Source: Dendrobium chrysotoxum (taxonomy: Eukaryota > Streptophyta > Magnoliopsida > Asparagales > Orchidaceae). From it: a stretch of 64,000 nt of DNA. The notes under the pieces were generated by a model. That model made no database searches. It was given only the letters and a program-made list of their open reading frames with translations, and was not told the DNA's origin. The DNA lies in the NCBI GenBank assembly GCA_019925795.1, contig CM034312.1, positions 75,271,528 through 75,335,527 on the forward strand, given 5' to 3'. Of this stretch, positions 11,014 through 24,600 are shown piece by piece. A program made the translations under genes and the position numbers. Each line of letters opens with the position of its first letter. Position 1 is the first letter of the stretch.

Positions 11014-12954
11014 TAGACAAGATGAGCTAAGGGCCTTGCATAAGCTTTTCCCTATAACTAAGTTTGGATGGAGGGATGGCCACTTAGGGAGAGAGCGAGT
11101 GACTAATAATAGAGTTAAGACATGTGATAGGTGCTTAGTTATTAATTTAAAAAGAATCTCAAGTTAACCCATACAGGGTGAGTTCTTTGATAGGCTCAAG
11201 TGGGTGATAACTATTGGTTTGGTCAAGGCGAGTCTCTCATTGACTTCTAGGCAAGTATAGCTCCTCTTAGATTACTTTGGCAAATTCCTCCCAGGAGCCC
11301 CATCGAAGAGTGAGCACCTCTATCGTGACCTGTTAGCCACCTACTAAATACTTGAGAAGGCATATAAGAGTATATACTTAGTTCTTCTGTTCACTTATCC
11401 CTTTGATAGGCAAGTGAAGAAAGTTAGCTCCTCCCCAATTGGTGTTGGCAGTCCTGCAATCCTCAGCAACCTTGCTTGTAGGGGTACTCTTTGGTACTCA
11501 AGGCAACATCAAAGTCAAAGTTGATTTAGTCTTATGTCCCTCCTTTCCCTGAGATGAATTCTTTCCCTTTCATATCCTCACTACTTCTTTCTCTTATTAG
11601 TGAGTTCATAAGGGCGAGTGAAGTAGCAAATCACACAAATGAAGATAATCAAGGTAAGAACTTAATTGTAGGAGCTAAGACTAAAGTCTAAGAAAAGGAT
11701 TAAAGAAAATGCCGAATTACAAGAACCCAGTTAATAGCCCAATAATGAGTCCATAGTTTTAAATAATTTTAAATATAAATTATATTTCATTTACCATTTA
11801 GAAGCTTGTTTTGTCAGCCATAACATTATTAAGTAGGGATGAGGCGATAAAATGGGTAGGTATAATGGGTGGATGGAACTCCTCTTTAATGTCCGCAAAC
11901 TCCCTCAATTTTTCTTTCATATTTTTTTAAATGTTAATTTTTGTAATGTCTATAAATATGGGATGATATGCATTGTAATTTTTATTTTTTGGAATAAAAT
12001 AATTTTATGGATATATTCGCTTCATTTTTTGGTGCTTGGTAGCTTCAAGTGTATGCATTTTTTTATGAGATTAGATAATTATTTTTATTTCTTTTATATT
12101 GCTTGTAAAAATTCATTGTGGACAAATTAAATGATATGACCACTGATTTGGGATTTAGTGTTTCTTTAGACAAATATGCATAATTAGCATTACTTACCTC
12201 GAAAGATAAACTAAGACTGTATTATCGACTTAAGAAAATAAATAATTTATTTTTGTATTAAAATTCAACATATGGGATATAAAATTCATTTTAAAGGAAA
12301 GTATTCACATACACCTATCGTTTCAAATATGAAACTAACCTAAGATTAGCTTTAGTCGAGATCCAACAGATTTTTCTCCAATCTTAGCAAACTAAGACAG
12401 GGTTTATTTTATGCTAGGATCTTGAGTTCCTATAAAGGCAAGCCCCTACAGTCAATTACATCTTCAAAGAGAAAACTTTTGATTAAAGTGGAGACTACAA
12501 TCATTCTAGATTTAAAAAATGTGATAGGTTGTTTACATATTTTAAAAATATCAATCACCCATTCAAAAATATCTTTAAATTTTATAAAAATTATCCTTGA
12601 TTTCTTTATACTTTTTTCTAAAAAGGAGTTCGAGGTGTGCAAATATCTCTAAGTTTACGCTTACTTGGAGTGTGTTGCGAGTTAATAACCTAATGCACAA
12701 GCAATCATCCTAGATGTAGTGTAAATAAGATCAACTATATCCTAAGAGATCAAATGATGAATCAGACTCTGAAATAGTGACTTGAGATGAATAATTTTGA
12801 CTTTATTTTCAAACGACACTAACGAGATGACTCACTGAGAACTCAACATTTTATCTTAATTAGTTTACCTAAATAATTTTTTAACTCCTAAATTTTCTTA
12901 GAAATTTTGACAGCATAATGGTCCTAACCATATGAGAACTACAATAACCCTGAT
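11014..12954. other. Unclassified DNA, no gene recognised
   Basis: From 11014 to about 11700 the sequence is less AT-rich and repeats words such as CAAGTG, GGCAAGTATAG and GATAGGCAAGTGA. This might be the remnant of another repeat, but no ORF or terminal structure is visible. From 11700 to 12954 it is AT-rich. The frames at 11852-12130 and 12422-12652 are low-complexity and lack any motif. Confidence 0.5.
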
Positions 12955-13458
12955 TAGGGGTGTAAAAGAGTTGAGTCGAGTCAAGTAGTGGCTTTATCGA
13001 GCTCGACTCACTGGTTAGAATGTTGGCTCAAACTCGAACTCGAGCTCGAGCTCAAGTTGAGCTCAAACTCGAGCTCATCCCACTATAAATGAGCTCGAGC
13101 CGGCTCGCAAGCCCCGGTGAAATTTTTTAAATATTATTAATTATTTTAAATATTTAAATATTTAAAATTTTATTGAATATTTTAAACATTTATTATTAAT
13201 TTTAAACATTAAATATTAATTTATTTTTATATTATAAAATATTTTAAATATTTATTATTATTTTTATTTAAATATTTAAATTTAATAAATAAAAAAATAT
13301 TTAAAAAATATTAATAATTATTCGAGCCGGCTCACAAGCTCAAGAGCTGAGCCTCATCAAGCTCGAACTCGAGCTCAACTTGTGAGCTTGATAAGATCGA
13401 TTTGCGAGCCTATGAACGACTCGAGCTTGAGCCGGCTTACGGCTCACTTATACCCCTA
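12955..13458. mobile_element. hAT-like MITE (GAGCTCG-rich)
   Basis: A non-coding unit of about 504 bases that begins TAGGGGTGTAAAAGAG and ends CTCACTTATACCCCTA, so the ends are inverted (TAGGGGTrTAA). Subterminal sequence on both sides is packed with GAGCTCGAG / GAGCCGGCTC words in inverted orientation around an AT-rich core at 13120-13320. The outside 8-mers accctgat and gccccgag agree at five of eight positions, which could be a decayed 8-bp duplication typical of hAT transposons. It has no coding capacity. The hAT assignment is inference from end sequence and duplication size. Confidence 0.72.
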
Positions 13459-13830
13459 GCCCCGAGGCTTAGGCCTTTAATATTGTTGTTGGCTAATATG
13501 TTGGGCTAGTATACATTGTAGAAAATAAAATTCATATATATATGCATATCAGGATAAAGGTGTTCGTGTATATGGTACCCAGTACCACATCTTCTTAGAT
13601 CTAGTATACATGTTCCTATAGAGTCCAAAACTTGTACACCGAGGAAAGTCTAGAAATTACTATCCACTAATGTAAACTACCACCCATATAAATGCAATGC
13701 ATGGTGCAATGTAATAAAAAGAAAAGACCATGTATAAAAAAAATTTATTTATTTATTGATTTAAAAATATGCAATAGACTCAGACTCTGCAGAAAAAAAA
13801 GTGGACAGGCTCCACCATAATCTAAACATA

Positions 13831-13910
<80 letters not shown>

Positions 13911-14229
13911 ATATACTTGCTTATGGTCTTCTAACTCAAAGTCTTCTATAGAATTCCAAAAGAAAGTATTCTCCAACGGAGATGTTATCGTCTTTTGGAA
14001 CCTCATTTGCATGTATATATAAGCAAATATATTTGACTCTTTTACAACTCAAGATACTGTACAACTCCATCTATATACAATCTATAATTTACAGGGACTC
14101 ATACTTGTACATCATTCCTAGGTTCATTTACTTTGACTCTTACAAAAAATATAAAGTAATAGAAAAAGCATTAGCATATGAAAATAAAGTGCCGGAGCAG
14201 TTATGTAATAACATAATGCTTCTGATGTA
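13459..14229. other. AT-rich spacer with a long (TA)n run
   Basis: No gene is seen here. Frames that translate as Tyr-Ile repeats on both strands are only the (TA)n run. The remainder has no recognisable motif. It may already belong to the Tat-related block that follows. Confidence 0.5.
13833..13906. repeat. (TA)n microsatellite
   Basis: About 37 uninterrupted AT dinucleotides. Confidence 0.97.
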
Positions 14230-17200
14230 GTCTATACAGAGCCTAAGTGCACCAATATGAATTAGAATGCATGACATTTAGAGTTGCAGAAAATAAATAA
14301 ATAAACACAACATGCTCTTTAAGGTAAGCACCCGGCAAGCAATTCAAACCACCGGCGTAACCTAGGATAAAGTTTGTCGTCCTAACAAATCATCTAAGTG
14401 TATGAAGGAGGGTGTGTGTCTTTGATATGTCCTATGAGAGTTTAATATTTAAGTTGCATGAGTTTAAAGTGTTTGTTTTCTAAGGGCTAAAAGGAATTTT
14501 TTAATTGAAGTTTATCTTGTATGAATTTAGATTTTATTATTTGAGCTTTAAAGGTTATAGTTGATTATTTAGTTTTAAAGAATTTGTAAGTTAATAGCTG
14601 TAAGTGTGGGAGCTACTAACCTACAAATCCTAAGACTTATAATCATAATGCAATTATCCCCAATATAGGATAAATAATTACATAAGTCTTTTAAAGATAT
14701 GTTGTTGATTTATTAAGGGATAGAAAAAGGGACCCTTTAATCCAATACACATACTCTTCAAGTGGAGTCAAGCATGTATATGGTCAATGATTTATTAATG
14801 ATTGATTAAGTGTTATGAATTTTATACAACCGTGCCTTCCACAAGTGGAGGCTAGCATAGTGCATGAAACCCTTAATTGATTATTTAAGTTTATTAAAAC
14901 TCCTTATTCAAATATATATGTGCCCTCCTAAAAGGAATCATGCACCACATAAAATAATTATTAATGATTTAGTGTGTATTGAGGCTTTAAATTTTAATGC
15001 TAAATTGCCCTCCAAAAAGAATCAAGTATTAAGCATGAAAAGCCTTTACTTAATTAATATTAATTCTCAAATTTATTTGATTAAAAAAATTTAATCAAAT
15101 AAAATTTATTTTTATGTTTTAAGTTTTTGTTGAATTCTTCTAATTTTTATGAAATTATTTGGAATTTTTAATTAATTATTAAAATTTTAATTAATTTTAA
15201 TTAATTATTAGTGAATTATAATTAAATTTATCTAAAATTTTATTTAAATTCAGTTAATGATCCCTAAATTTAATTTAATTTTATTTAAATTTATTATGTA
15301 TATTTGAATTATATTTATTATTTTTATTTATTTATATGTGAAATTGGTTATTTATTGAATTATTTAAATAACCTAATTATGTGCATAAACTTAGGCTATT
15401 TAGTTTTGATGTCAAGCTAACTCCAAAATTTATGAAATTGATAACATTGGTTAAGGCCAATATCTGAAATTTTTGGATTAATTTGATTTGTATTTTATTT
15501 TTAATAAATTTATTTGATTAATTTTTAATTAAGGATTAATTAATTATTAATTAAATTTCATTGAAAATTAATTCTAGATTTTATTTTCTTTAATTATAGA
15601 GGTTTATTAGAGTTGATTAAAATTGATTTTATATTTTTATGAATTTTATTTGAATTATTGTTATTTTTAGAAGAATCAACCCTTATTTAAGGGTTTTTTT
15701 CATTTAATTTTGTTTAATGGTCAATTAATATCAAATAAGGGTAGAATTAATTCCTATGGTGTATAATGTGTTTAAGTTTAGTAGTTTAAAGATTCATTCA
15801 TGTTGGATGTATGTATGAATTCCTAGAAATTTTCTAAGTTAACTAAACTTTGTCCTTAATTATTGTCCTTAGGTGTCACTAAAGTTCAAATAGGTTTGCA
15901 ATTTCATATATCTAACCCTAGTATATTCATAATCAAACCATAACAATTTGATGTCCTGATGCTCTATGGATTGAATGTAGTGAATTATCAAAGTTATAGG
16001 CCACATAGTGGCATATAAACCTAAAAATTCAAGTACATAAAGGATACACATCAAACTAGGGTAACAAGTTTAGAAAATGTGGGGGACATCCTCAAAGACT
16101 TCCCCTCCTAATTTGAACTTAATATCACGCATATTCTAGCGATAATATAGGAAAATCAGTAGGCATTAAAGTGCCATTTACCCTTAAATCATGCATGACC
16201 ATATCCTGGATTTATTTTCAAATCAAAGAGCCCATCATATTGATTCCATAGAACCCCAACATGCACAAATTTGGCATGAAATAAAATTACTATGAATTTT
16301 CAAAAATCTTGCTCAAAATATGACATATTTTTGGAAATTCAAATGTAAGCTATGATGACATCAAATGACCCTAGGAAAATTACTGGGTTTCAAGAGTATA
16401 TCCTAATTCATCCCATTCAAATTTGAATATGATTGAACAAATATTTAGAGAGCTATAATGTAAGTTTATAAATCAATATAAGCCATATCACTCTCTTAAT
16501 TTTCATCTTTTTGATCCAAATTTATTTTTAAAATATAGTGCTTGAAAATACAAATCCATAGAGGTGTTATATGCTTAATTTGGTTAACTACACAATCTAC
16601 TAGAATTTTTGAAAGTTTTACCATGAAAATACATTTTATTTTTAATTTAGAATTAACTGGGCTGACGGCTTGCTGACTAAGTATACCTTTTGATGCAGTG
16701 GCAAACGAATGGGTCGCATGGAAGGTGGCGGTCAGCTAAATGGATCTACTTATCTAATGCAGCAGCATCCATTAGCCATCTGATCACGATCATGATGGAT
16801 CCAAGGGATGTGATTTAATTACGCAATTATGCTAATAGAGTGGTCAGATGGGATTTGAAGATGGTGAGATCCCAGATGTCTGAATCAAATAGAATGAACG
16901 AATGGTGGAGATTTTGTCTTCCTCATGAGAAGGTTCAAAACCCTAGACATAGCTTTCACTTTGCATTATCAATATGAGGCATCAAACGATATAAAACTTT
17001 AAATAGAGGTAGGGTAGGATGAAAGGAAGAATAGGGGAATATTCTGAGGATCATTGTTGCATCCTTCTCAATCATATTTAGAAACCTAGATAAGAACCAA
17101 GGGTTTGAATGTTACCTTCAAGCAAATGATATCAAGAGGTGGTTAATGGCTTGTTTTCTTCATTGAGAGCTCCTTCACAGCTTTGATGAAGATAGAAAGG

Positions 17201-17353
17201 TCGGAGGAAGGCTGGATGAAGAGTTGGAAGGAATTTGGATGGACAAGCTTACGATACTCCATCGATCTCATCGCCGGTGAGCTCTAAATGCAAAGAAAAC
17301 ACTAGGAAGATGTGTAGGGACTTCTAAGAGAGCAAAACGAAATGAGAGAGCAC
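14230..17353 (-). mobile_element. Fragment 'A': Tat-type LTR, minus orientation
   Basis: The block around 14320-14440 (ACCGGCGTAACCTAG, GTCGTCCTAACAAATCATCTAA, TTTGATATGTCCTATG) is the same landmark found at 45840-45930 and 55040-55130 in LTRs C and D, in the same orientation. Further landmarks, such as the GTCCTTAGGTGTCACTAA block near 15868, also occur in the same order. The middle carries a short repeat of GCCCTCC-AAAAAG-AATCA words (about 14930 and 15005), seen inverted in fragment E near 20300. The expected LTR start at the right end is missing. The sequence stops at 17353, where the oppositely oriented fragment E begins. No coding sequence is seen. Confidence 0.6.
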
Positions 17354-19605
17354 TGTTGACCTCATCTTTGTATGAGATTAAATAAATCAAAATCAACTCA
17401 AATAAAAAAATTAACTCAATCCAAACTCAAATCAAATCAAAGCCAAATTCAATTCAAAATCAAACCAAATGCTAGTTTAAAGCTTTGGCTTAACTATAAG
17501 GAGCATGCAAATGGTCCACCCATGAAAAATGACCAATTGCCTCTTCACCTTTCCAACCACTCTTCTGCCAAAAAGTCTAACTCCTTTCCACTTGGCAAGC
17601 ATCTAGAGTGCGAGCCCAATCAATCCTAGCCATCCCTTAGAAGATTGGAGCCTATAATAGGGAAAAACTTTAAAAAAAACCCTATCATTCATTCTCATTT
17701 AAAACTAAGTTCGTCTTCGGTGCCCGTCTCTAAAGAGAAGTCATTCCTGAAGCTTCAAGGAGGAGAACAAGCCATTTTATATCCTTTAGGATCATTTTTA
17801 CTAAGGTAAAACCCAGACCCTAGCTCATGGATCTAAGATTTAATGTGCTTTGTGTGTGATGCATTTTTAAACGTAAAAATAACTCTACTTCTCCTCTTTG
17901 ATCATATTTTATACTCTCCTAAAGTTTCAAGCCATTATATTTATCCTATTTGACTTTTAAAACTTCTTCTACTTCAAATTATTGGGCATTCACATAGAGA
18001 AACTAAAATTATAGTTGTTTGTCCCTTCTATTTTGATCAACTGGCTATGATTTTGCTCTAAATCATGCAAAATCATATTGTACAATCTCCATATTGTACA
18101 GTATGATCATTGGTAAGATTCTTGATCAAAACATGTATAGAAGATCATACTGTATGCTTTTTATTTTCTAGTACAATCTGAGTTTGTATTGTATGATTTT
18201 TAAATAAAAAGGCTAAATTTTTGAAAAATTGCCAAGAATCTATTTCTTGACCAAACTTAATATTCTTAGACTTGTTGGATCTGTCTCGAGATCTAGCTAA
18301 TTTTAAAATTAACTTTATTATTTTTTTACCACTAGATTATGAGAAATTCATTTTTTATTGAAAATTAATTTTTTTCAATAACTCCCAATCCAGTGATCCA
18401 ATTGAGCTCAAATTTGGACAAAGTATACTTGGGGATGTTCCTTATGTACCATAATTTTCTTGACCCTTGATAATGGCTGAATTTTAGCAAATTGGACTTC
18501 TAAAGTTTTTTGTCAAATTTTAACCCAAAACTTTAAAAATTTATTTCATTTAAAATATATAGAATTAGGCTTTAAAATTTTTATGGCATATGTGTTTTGA
18601 TGTAAGGGTTAGATATGTTTGATTTCAAACCTATGAGAATACTAGTGACACATAGGGAAAATAATTAAAGATTTAGCTAAAAACTTAGAAAAATCCTAAG
18701 AAAATCTTTACACACCGAATAGGGGTGACACTCTAAACTTAGTAACATTATGAACCTTAGATTTTAATTTCACTTAATTTGGGCTTCATTATGTTATAAA
18801 ATTAATCAGAAATGAAAATCAGCCCCCTTATGAGGCCTAAAAATTTTAAAAATATAATAAATTTAAATTAAATTAGAAATGTATAAATAATAGCTCAAAT
18901 TATTCATAATTGAATACTCTATCTAGGATAATTAAAAGCCTGATAATAAAACTTCAAATTTGGCCTTAATTTAGTAATTAGGGAAATTTAATAAATAAAT
19001 AAAGTAAATAATTAAAATTATTAAAAATATCAAATAAATTATAAACTCTTGAAAACACTCATACAGGTCTCCCCTGATATTTGGGAGGGATTTCAAGGGG
19101 TTTGAAAAGAGTTTGGTGCAAAAATAATAAAACCTCCATAATTAAGTAATTAAATAATTTAATTAAATATCCAAACCACAAAATTCATAACTAATTATAA
19201 GAAACTCCAAATTGAGCAAACTCAAAGACATTGAACTTCAATTAAGTTCTAATATTTATGAAAAATACCAAATTCTAGAATTCACCAAAAATAAAAAAGT
19301 CAATATTTTGTTCAATCATAGTTCAAAAACACCCCATACTTTGAAGAAGCATAACTAATTATGAAAAATTCTAAATCTAGTAAACTCACTTACATTTTAC
19401 TCATCTTAGGGTTTAGCTTTTATTAAAAAATAAGAAAACTCCAAAATTTAAAGTACATCAAAAAGTCAAGAAATGGACCCTTTATTTGATGCATTAAAAT
19501 ATTCCATAAAATCTAAAAATTCAATAAATCAACAAAATTCCATCAAATGACTAATTTAATTAATTAGATCAGATAACCAACAATAAGGTGTACAACCAAC
19601 ATCCC

Positions 19606-20060
19606 ATTGATGAAGTTTTTAGGATAAACTACTTTGATCTGTGGGGCTCCGTATCCTAAGGAGGCATTGGTTCTCGAGCCCATTATGACAACATCATGAA
19701 CAGATTCAATGGATATGAATCATAGTATTAATAAGCTATTAAATAATTAACTAAACCTTAATCATTAATACAACTAACACTCCTTTGATGAAATTTTTAG
19801 GATAAACTACCTCGCGTTATGGGGCTACATGTCTTAAGGAGACTTTGATCCTCGTGCCCGTTGTGATAACGTCACGAACGGATTCAATGGAGTATAAAAC
19901 ATAAGTTATAAACTTAATTAGGTCAATGTCCAACCAATTAAAAAAAATCCTTAATACAAAAACATAAATAAGATTTTTAGGATGGACTACCTTGAGTTTT
20001 GGGGCTACATGTCCTAAGGAGGCCTTGGTCTTGGTGCCTGTTGTAATAATGCCATAAATC
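19606..20060 (+). repeat. Three ~180-bp tandem units inside LTR E
   Basis: Units begin near 19611, 19789 and 19972 with a variant of GATGAAGTTTTTAGGATAAA, followed by CTAC and a GGGGCT...CCTAAGGAGGC core. LTRs B and D carry two units of the same module (21720-21990 and 55460-55740, inverted). The copy number therefore varies between subfamilies. Confidence 0.75.
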
Positions 20061-21389
20061 GGTTGATGAAAAATATTAATAATGAAAATAAAAATCATTA
20101 ACAAGATAATCACAAACTTAGATAACCTAATCAATGAACTAAATTAAACCTGAACCCAAATATAACTATTAGGTAACCCGAGCCTACAAGCTAATTAAAT
20201 TAGCCCTAAGGAAAGTGAAATAAATCTCACAGCCCTAGTGTAAACAAAGGTAGTTATTATTCAATTTAAATAATTAACTATAAATCACTAATTAATAGGA
20301 GCCTCCATACCTTTTAGAGGGCATAAGTGTATTAAATTTTGAGGCTTGGGGACTAAAACACCTAACCAAAATTTAAGATCTTAGAAAATAAATAATTATC
20401 CAACTCTAAAGCTTAAAAATCATCCTAAAATGAACACTAAAACACTAATACTTAAACCCCAATTAAATTCCCTTTGACCTACCAATGACTAAAAGAAAGC
20501 ATTAAAAAACTTCAAACAACAACTCATTAGAAAACATCCAAACCACACAAATTGACACACATAATGTATATGGTTTATTATGACAACCAACTCTAGTTTT
20601 AGGCTAGTCCGTTGTTCCTTTACACTTACTTTCTATATGAGTTGGATTTTTCAAAAATTTTATATGATTTTCCCTTACATGTTGGTTGCTATGATTTATG
20701 TGATTTTTGTTGCTATAATGTGATAATTTTATCTATAATATGATATAATGGGCGCAAGATTTCTCCTAGGTTAGGAATAATCTAGATGCTAATAGAATTT
20801 TCTACATGTGGCTATGCTTACACATGGCTATAAAAAGGGAGCTAATAAAAATTTCATTAACAGAATTTTTTAGAGGTGCTAAATGTGCTAAGCCCCTTAA
20901 AATTAAAAGAGCATATTTTAGATCAAATGTGAGCAAATAAAAATATAACTATTTTGGATTTTTTTATGATTCCGAATATAACTGCTTATAATAACATTTA
21001 GGTTGCATTAGAGTCATTTTACATTTTTTATGTATAAATTTAAATTTTAAAGAGTTGTGAAAGTATATTTAAAATGAGATTTGTAACATCCAATTTGGAA
21101 TCCAAAGAGGAAGAAAGTATCTTTCTTCTATTTAGAAAGCTAAATTAGGATGAACTTGAGATCTAAAGATAAAAAAACCCCATTGGGGAGGAGTTTTTTC
21201 ATTTAGATATTCAAACCCAGCGGATCCAAGGAGCTTGAAAAAAAAGAGCTGAACAAGTGAAGACAAAGATATCTCATTTTAAAAATACTTACGTCATTTC
21301 ATAGGATTAGAATACGAGTTATTATCAGTGATGCTCGGCCACTTTTAATTTCTACAGACCTGGGTTGTAAATTAAGTGGCACTTACCAC

Positions 21390-21527
21390 TTCATATTCCC
21401 TTCTCTGCTTGTTAGGCAGATAAAAAATTTTAGGCCCACATAGAAAGATAAACATTTTCTAAGAAGTAAGCCTAGGAATGCCAGAGAGTTCTCATGCATT
21501 CATATTCCCTTCTCTGCTTGTTAGGCA
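21390..21527 (+). repeat. 29-bp exact direct repeat, probable filler DNA
   Basis: A 29-mer containing CTTCTCTGCTTGTTAGGCA occurs at 21390-21418 and again, identical, at 21499-21527. Only the second is in its family context (compare the inverted C sequence near 44735-44760). The first replaces sequence that C still has near 44790-45045. This is the pattern left by a deletion repaired with a copied patch. Confidence 0.75.
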
Positions 21528-21610
21528 TCTCCCCACCTGTGGGTCATGGAAAACCACCTGACCTAATAGGGTACAGCTCTGTCTAGGAGATATTGTGCAT
21601 CTCTAGGAAA

Positions 21611-24600
21611 AAATCTATAATTTAATTGATTAATTAGTTAAATTAATGGTTGATGATTTTTATGTTATTGGTTACTGATTTGACTTATTAAATTAATATT
21701 TTTTTATTTGTCATCAACTGGTTTATGGCGTTGTCACAATAAGCTTGAAGAATCAGACCTCCTTAGGACGCATAGCCCCGCAGCTCGAGGTAGTCCATCT
21801 AAAAAACCTTGTTAATGTACTTGTATTAATGATTTAATTTTAGTTAGCTAATTAATTATCATTTGATTTTATAGTTTTATACTCCATTGAATCTTTTCGT
21901 GGCGTTATCATGTGTTCGAGGAACCAAGCCTTCTTAGGACACGTAGCACGTAGCTCAATGTAGTCCATCCTAAAAACTTTATCAATGGAGTTTTTATTTT
22001 ATATTTTGAGGCTGGTTATTTGATTGTATTAATTAGATTGATGTTTGCTGGAGTTTTCATCATTTATTTAATTTTTGGATTTTATGGATTATTTTAATTC
22101 ATTAAAAGAATGGTCAAATTTTTGACTTTTTGATTTTAATCAAGTTTTAGAGTTTCCATATTTTTAATAAATACTAGATCTTGAATTGAGTAAAATAACA
22201 CTAAGTTTGTTGGATTTAGATTTTTCTAGAATTTGTAATAATTTTTTAAAGGTTTGATGTAATTTTTAACTATGATTGACTAAACAGTTAAATTTTTGAT
22301 TTTAAGTGATTTCTAGAAACTTAATATTTTTAATAAATATTAGACCCTTAAAAGAGTCCAATGCATTTAGGTTTGCTTAATTTGTAGTTTTCTGAAATTA
22401 GTTAATAATTTTTAAAGTTTTGTCATTTAATTACTTAATTAAGAAAGTTTTGTTATTTTTGTACTAAACTCACTCCAAACTCCTTGGACTCACTCTTAAA
22501 GGTCAGAGATGACCTATAGGAGTGTTTTCTAGGGTTTGGAATTTATTTGGTATTTTTAATAATTTTTAAATATTTATTTTAATTAATTATTAATTTTTTT
22601 AATTACTAAATTAAGACCAATTTTGAAGTCTAGTGAAGAAAGTTTTAGTTCTAATGGGTAGAGGATTTAATTATGAATAATTTGAGATATTCTTTGTAAT
22701 TTTTTGATTTAATTTAGATTTATTGCATTTTTTGAAAATTTCAGGCCCCTAAAAAGGGCTAATTTTTTATTTGATTAATTTTCTTACATAATGACCTACA
22801 AATTAAGTGAAATTTAAACCTAAGGTTCATAATTTTGCTAAGTTTACTTTTTTAGAGTTTTACCCCTATTGGTTGTGTGTGTAATTTTTTAAATTTTTTC
22901 TAATTTTTTTTTAAAATTATCCTTAATTATTTTTCTGTGTCACTAGTGTTCTAATGGGTTAAAATTTTTGTTCATTTAACCATGACACATATGCAAGCAC
23001 ACAATAGAAAAATGACAGCCTAATCCTATCAACCATAAAAATCTAAAGAGCATTTGGACCTAAGAAAAATGTAGGGGAAGCCTATGATGCTAAAATATTT
23101 TTCACCAGAAATTGGGTCCAATTTGACCACTAGATTATGAGAAAATTACTAAAATTGGATTTCAAAAAAATAAAAAAAATTCTCACAATTCATTAGTCAA
23201 AACATATTAAAATTAATCTTAAAAAAAAACTACGTTTGAAGACCTTACCAATGACAGTAAAATTATTAAATTTAGTGAAAAAATAGATTTACTGTGAATT
23301 TTAGAAGTTCTTGACATTTAAAATGAATTTTTTATTTATTTAAATCAAATCAGCCACCGACGTAATTTGGCAATGATTGTGAGACGTGGTGCACCGCCGC
23401 CACAATATTAATTTGAGTCAGAATCAGATTAAGAGCGTCAGATCGACTGCGGGATAGATGGATAGCTCTGATGCCACCATATTACCCCAATCTAAAATAC
23501 GTGGCACGTGTATGAATTCTGTTAGACATGTGATTTTGTCTGACAGTTCATAGACTGTTTGTTTGTATGTGTATATCGATTGGACGGTTCTGATCAAATC
23601 AAAACTTTTAGTTCAAAATGAGCTAAAAGTTTAAATGCTCATAACTTTCAAAATACTCAACCAAATTCTATAAAATTTAAAACACAAACTCATGATAACT
23701 TAATCTTATAATGCCTGGAGTTTGGAGGCTCCTTGCATTATAGATTTTGAGTTGTTATAAACTAAAAGTTTAGCTAAAACTCAAGATATCTCACCAACTA
23801 GTTAATAGATTTTGATGATCTTTGACTCATTTTGCTTCTGGTGATGTCCTCTCAAAATTTGCAGAAGACTCCCCAAATTGGTTGTGGCAGGATTGAAAGT
23901 TGTGTTGCAAACTTATCTTTCTCTCACTACCACCCTCTCTCTTTACTAAAATGGTATTTTGAAGGTAGGAAATGGTGGGAAAGTGGTTGTGAGGGGTGGA
24001 GAAACTCTTGGAGAAGTTGTGGGAGAGGTTTTGAGAGTTGGAGGCTACTGGAAGAATGTGGACAATGGAAATGAGGGTTCTTTGGAGGGTTTAGTTTACT
24101 TGAACCCTCATTCTTAGAATGGAGGTCTTTAATTGGTTTGGGACTAGCTTGGATGGTTGTGATGTGTCTCAAGGCTGTTAGAAGCTAGGGGGAAGGTTGG
24201 TGTTTGAGAGAGACCCCCCCTTAGTTCATGTGATGAGGACCAGTTTCCCTTTTCCCTATTAGGCTAAACCAAGGCTTAGCTTGGTTTAAGGAGATGCATT
24301 AGGGCTCCTTCAAGAGGGATTTGGGCTGGTTTGAAGCAGATTTTATTGAAGGAAAGGGGGTGCTTAGGTAGCTTGAAGATTTAACCATAGTTTGACCCTT
24401 TTCCATAGGTTTGAGATGACTTGTTGACTTGTTAACCTATTGACTAGTCAATACAGAGTTAGATAGGCTTTGAGAAGGTCATGTATGCTATAGGAAACCA
24501 CCTCAAGGACTTTAGAGCCAAGGGATTGGAGTTTGCATGGGAGATGATTGAATGTGAGGGGTTTAACCATGCATGAGATTTTGACGAAGTCAAATTAATG

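Larger units (their letters stand above)
17354..21610 (+). mobile_element. Fragment 'E': Tat-type LTR, plus orientation
   Basis: It starts TGTTGACCTCAT, the LTR start shared with B, C and D (there on the minus strand), and runs rightwards. From about 18500 on it is the reverse complement of B, C and D in collinear order: the GTTCATAATGTTACTAAG block near 18740, the three GATGAAGTTTTTAGGATAAAC repeats (19606-20060), the ACAACCAACTCTAGTTTTAG block near 20582, and the CACCTGACCTA-TAGGG block near 21555. It ends inside the LTR at about 21610. The first kilobase differs from the other copies, so this is a separate subfamily. No ORF is credible. Confidence 0.75.

Noticed and set aside
13761..14022. 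Open frames on both strands rich in Tyr-Ile repeats
   Set aside because: They are translations of the (TA)n microsatellite at 13833-13906.
17354..17380. Reading E as the 3' LTR of an element whose interior is fragment A
   Set aside because: A shows LTR landmarks in the opposite orientation and no gag or pol. Only a weak purine run precedes 17354.
23832..24172. Overlapping frames on both strands inside LTR B
   Set aside because: The equivalent part of LTR D does not keep the frame, so it is not under coding constraint.
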